The translations under genes and the position numbers were made by a program. The notes beneath the pieces were generated by a model. The model did no database searches. It was not told where the DNA came from and saw only the letters and a list, made by a program, of their open reading frames with translations. Shown piece after piece: positions 63,303 through 64,000 of a stretch of DNA of 64,000 nt. The DNA is from Burkholderiales bacterium (lineage in GTDB: Bacteria; Pseudomonadota; Gammaproteobacteria; Burkholderiales; Usitatibacteraceae), in assembly GCA_019634955.1 (NCBI GenBank), contig JAHCAK010000024.1, forward strand, positions 1-64,000, read 5' to 3'. Numbering within the stretch: the stretch's first letter is position 1; each line of letters begins with the position of its first letter.

Positions 63303-64000
63303 ATATCCAGCAACTCGAAACTGAACTCTGGGAAGCCGCCGACCAGCTTCGCGCCAACTCCAAGCTCACCGCTGCCGAGTATGCGATGCCGGTACTGGGC
63401 CTGATCTTTCTGCGCCACGCCGACAACCGATTCAAGGCATACCTGCCCGAAATCGAGGCCGACATTCCTGCGCAGGTGCCGGCAGCGCAGCGTGAAACGC
63501 TGATCAAGCTCGGTTTTCAGGGCAAGGCCGCGATTTATCTGCCGGAGGCGGCGCGCTTCGACCGCATTGCCAGCCTGCCGCAAGGCGCGAACGTGGGCGA
63601 GGTGGTCGACCGCGCCATGGATGTGATCGAGGCCGAATACGAAGTGCTCAAGGGTGCGCTACCGCGCGGCTACCCTGCCTTCGAGACGGATCTGCTGGCC
63701 GAGTTGGTCAAGATCTTCGACCGCCCCGCCATCAAGGCCGCTACCGGTGACGTGTTCGGGCGCATCTACGAATACTTTCTCAACAAGTTCGCCATGAGCG
63801 GCGCGCAGGAAGGCGGCGAGTTTTTCACGCCGCCGTCGCTGGTGCGCATGATCGTCAACATCATCGAGCCAGACCACGGCCTGGTGCTGGACCCGGCCTG
63901 CGGCTCGGCGGGCATGTTCGTGCAGACCGGCCACTTCATCGAAGACGTGCGCCACCAGCAGGCCAACGACACCGTCACTTTTCACGGCCAGGAAAAGAGC
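63299..64000 (+). CDS. hsdM: Type I restriction-modification system methyltransferase subunit (partial, runs off the window)
   Basis: The first 234 codons are present and open to the window edge. The N-terminal HsdM helical domain (LETELWEAADQLRANSKLTAAEYAMPVLGLIFLRH, in parts) is followed by the start of the N6-adenine methyltransferase domain, with GGEFFTPPSLVRMIVNII and the SAM-binding motif VLDPACGSAGMF. The NPPF/Y catalytic motif must lie beyond 64000. Base composition is visibly less GC-rich than the core genes to the left, consistent with acquisition by transfer. The hsdS and hsdR genes are expected downstream. Confidence 0.93.
   Translation, partial: MNIQQLETELWEAADQLRANSKLTAAEYAMPVLGLIFLRHADNRFKAYLPEIEADIPAQVPAAQRETLIKLGFQGKAAIYLPEAARFDRIASLPQGANVGEVVDRAMDVIEAEYEVLKGALPRGYPAFETDLLAELVKIFDRPAIKAATGDVFGRIYEYFLNKFAMSGAQEGGEFFTPPSLVRMIVNIIEPDHGLVLDPACGSAGMFVQTGHFIEDVRHQQANDTVTFHGQEKS

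Overview
The window is a GC-rich (roughly 70% by eye), gene-dense stretch of a bacterial chromosome, most probably from a betaproteobacterium. The evidence is gene order and one RNA gene: gyrA-serC-serA-pheA-hisC-tyrA-aroA followed by cmk-rpsA-ihfB-lapA-lapB-pyrF, the nadE-glnB pair, trxB beside ftsK-lolA-rarA and serS, ompA-mtaD-ubiG-gph, and a tmRNA whose tag reads ANDETYALAA. Species or genus cannot be named from sequence alone.

Layout. 1-6 kb: a DMT permease and a YbbA/YbbP-type ABC exporter, divergent from tesA and mnmH. 6-11 kb: an ankyrin protein, a Ser/Thr kinase fused to a cyclic-nucleotide-binding domain, a TerC membrane protein, and a two-component pair. 11-16 kb: ispD-ispF, mltF, a histidine phosphatase, serS and a methyltransferase. 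16-22 kb: rarA, a small unknown protein, lolA, ftsK, then a 370-bp near-palindromic element lying between ftsK and a Crp-family regulator. 22-31.6 kb: a tightly coupled operon, trxB-smr-(Ara4N lipid A modification genes)-purE-purK, in which most junctions are 4-bp ATGA/GTGA/TTGA overlaps. 31.7-40 kb: a DUF2807 protein, MtfA, a 45-residue membrane protein, glnB-nadE, an acyltransferase, an exonuclease, an oxidoreductase, cysM and a lysine-rich ComEA-like protein. 40-48.7 kb (minus strand): hldD, heptose kinase, ugd, pyrF, lapB, lapA, ihfB, rpsA and cmk. 48.8-58.3 kb: a DUF2061 gene wedged in antisense orientation, then the aromatic/serine operon headed by gyrA. 58.6-62 kb: OmpA-like protein, mtaD, ubiG and gph. 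62.1-64 kb: ssrA, then an accessory island with a truncated DUF3489 gene, an excisionase-type HTH gene and the start of a type I restriction-modification hsdM.

Functionally most of the window is core metabolism and envelope biogenesis. LPS assembly is represented three times: heptose (hldD and HldA-type kinase), UDP-glucuronate (ugd), and Ara4N synthesis and transfer (arn-like genes with a split arnA and no arnD in view). LapA/LapB regulate LPS synthesis.

The features most worth follow-up are four. First, the palindromic element beside the Crp-family gene, together with a duplicated gene tail that differs only at synonymous positions. Second, the ssrA/island junction, where a truncated gene takes its stop codon from the tmRNA terminator. 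Third, the direct repeat in front of the HTH-hsdM unit. Fourth, several divergent gene pairs whose only AT-rich spot is a symmetric -10-like sequence. No CRISPR array, rRNA, ordinary tRNA, complete transposase gene or integrase is present.
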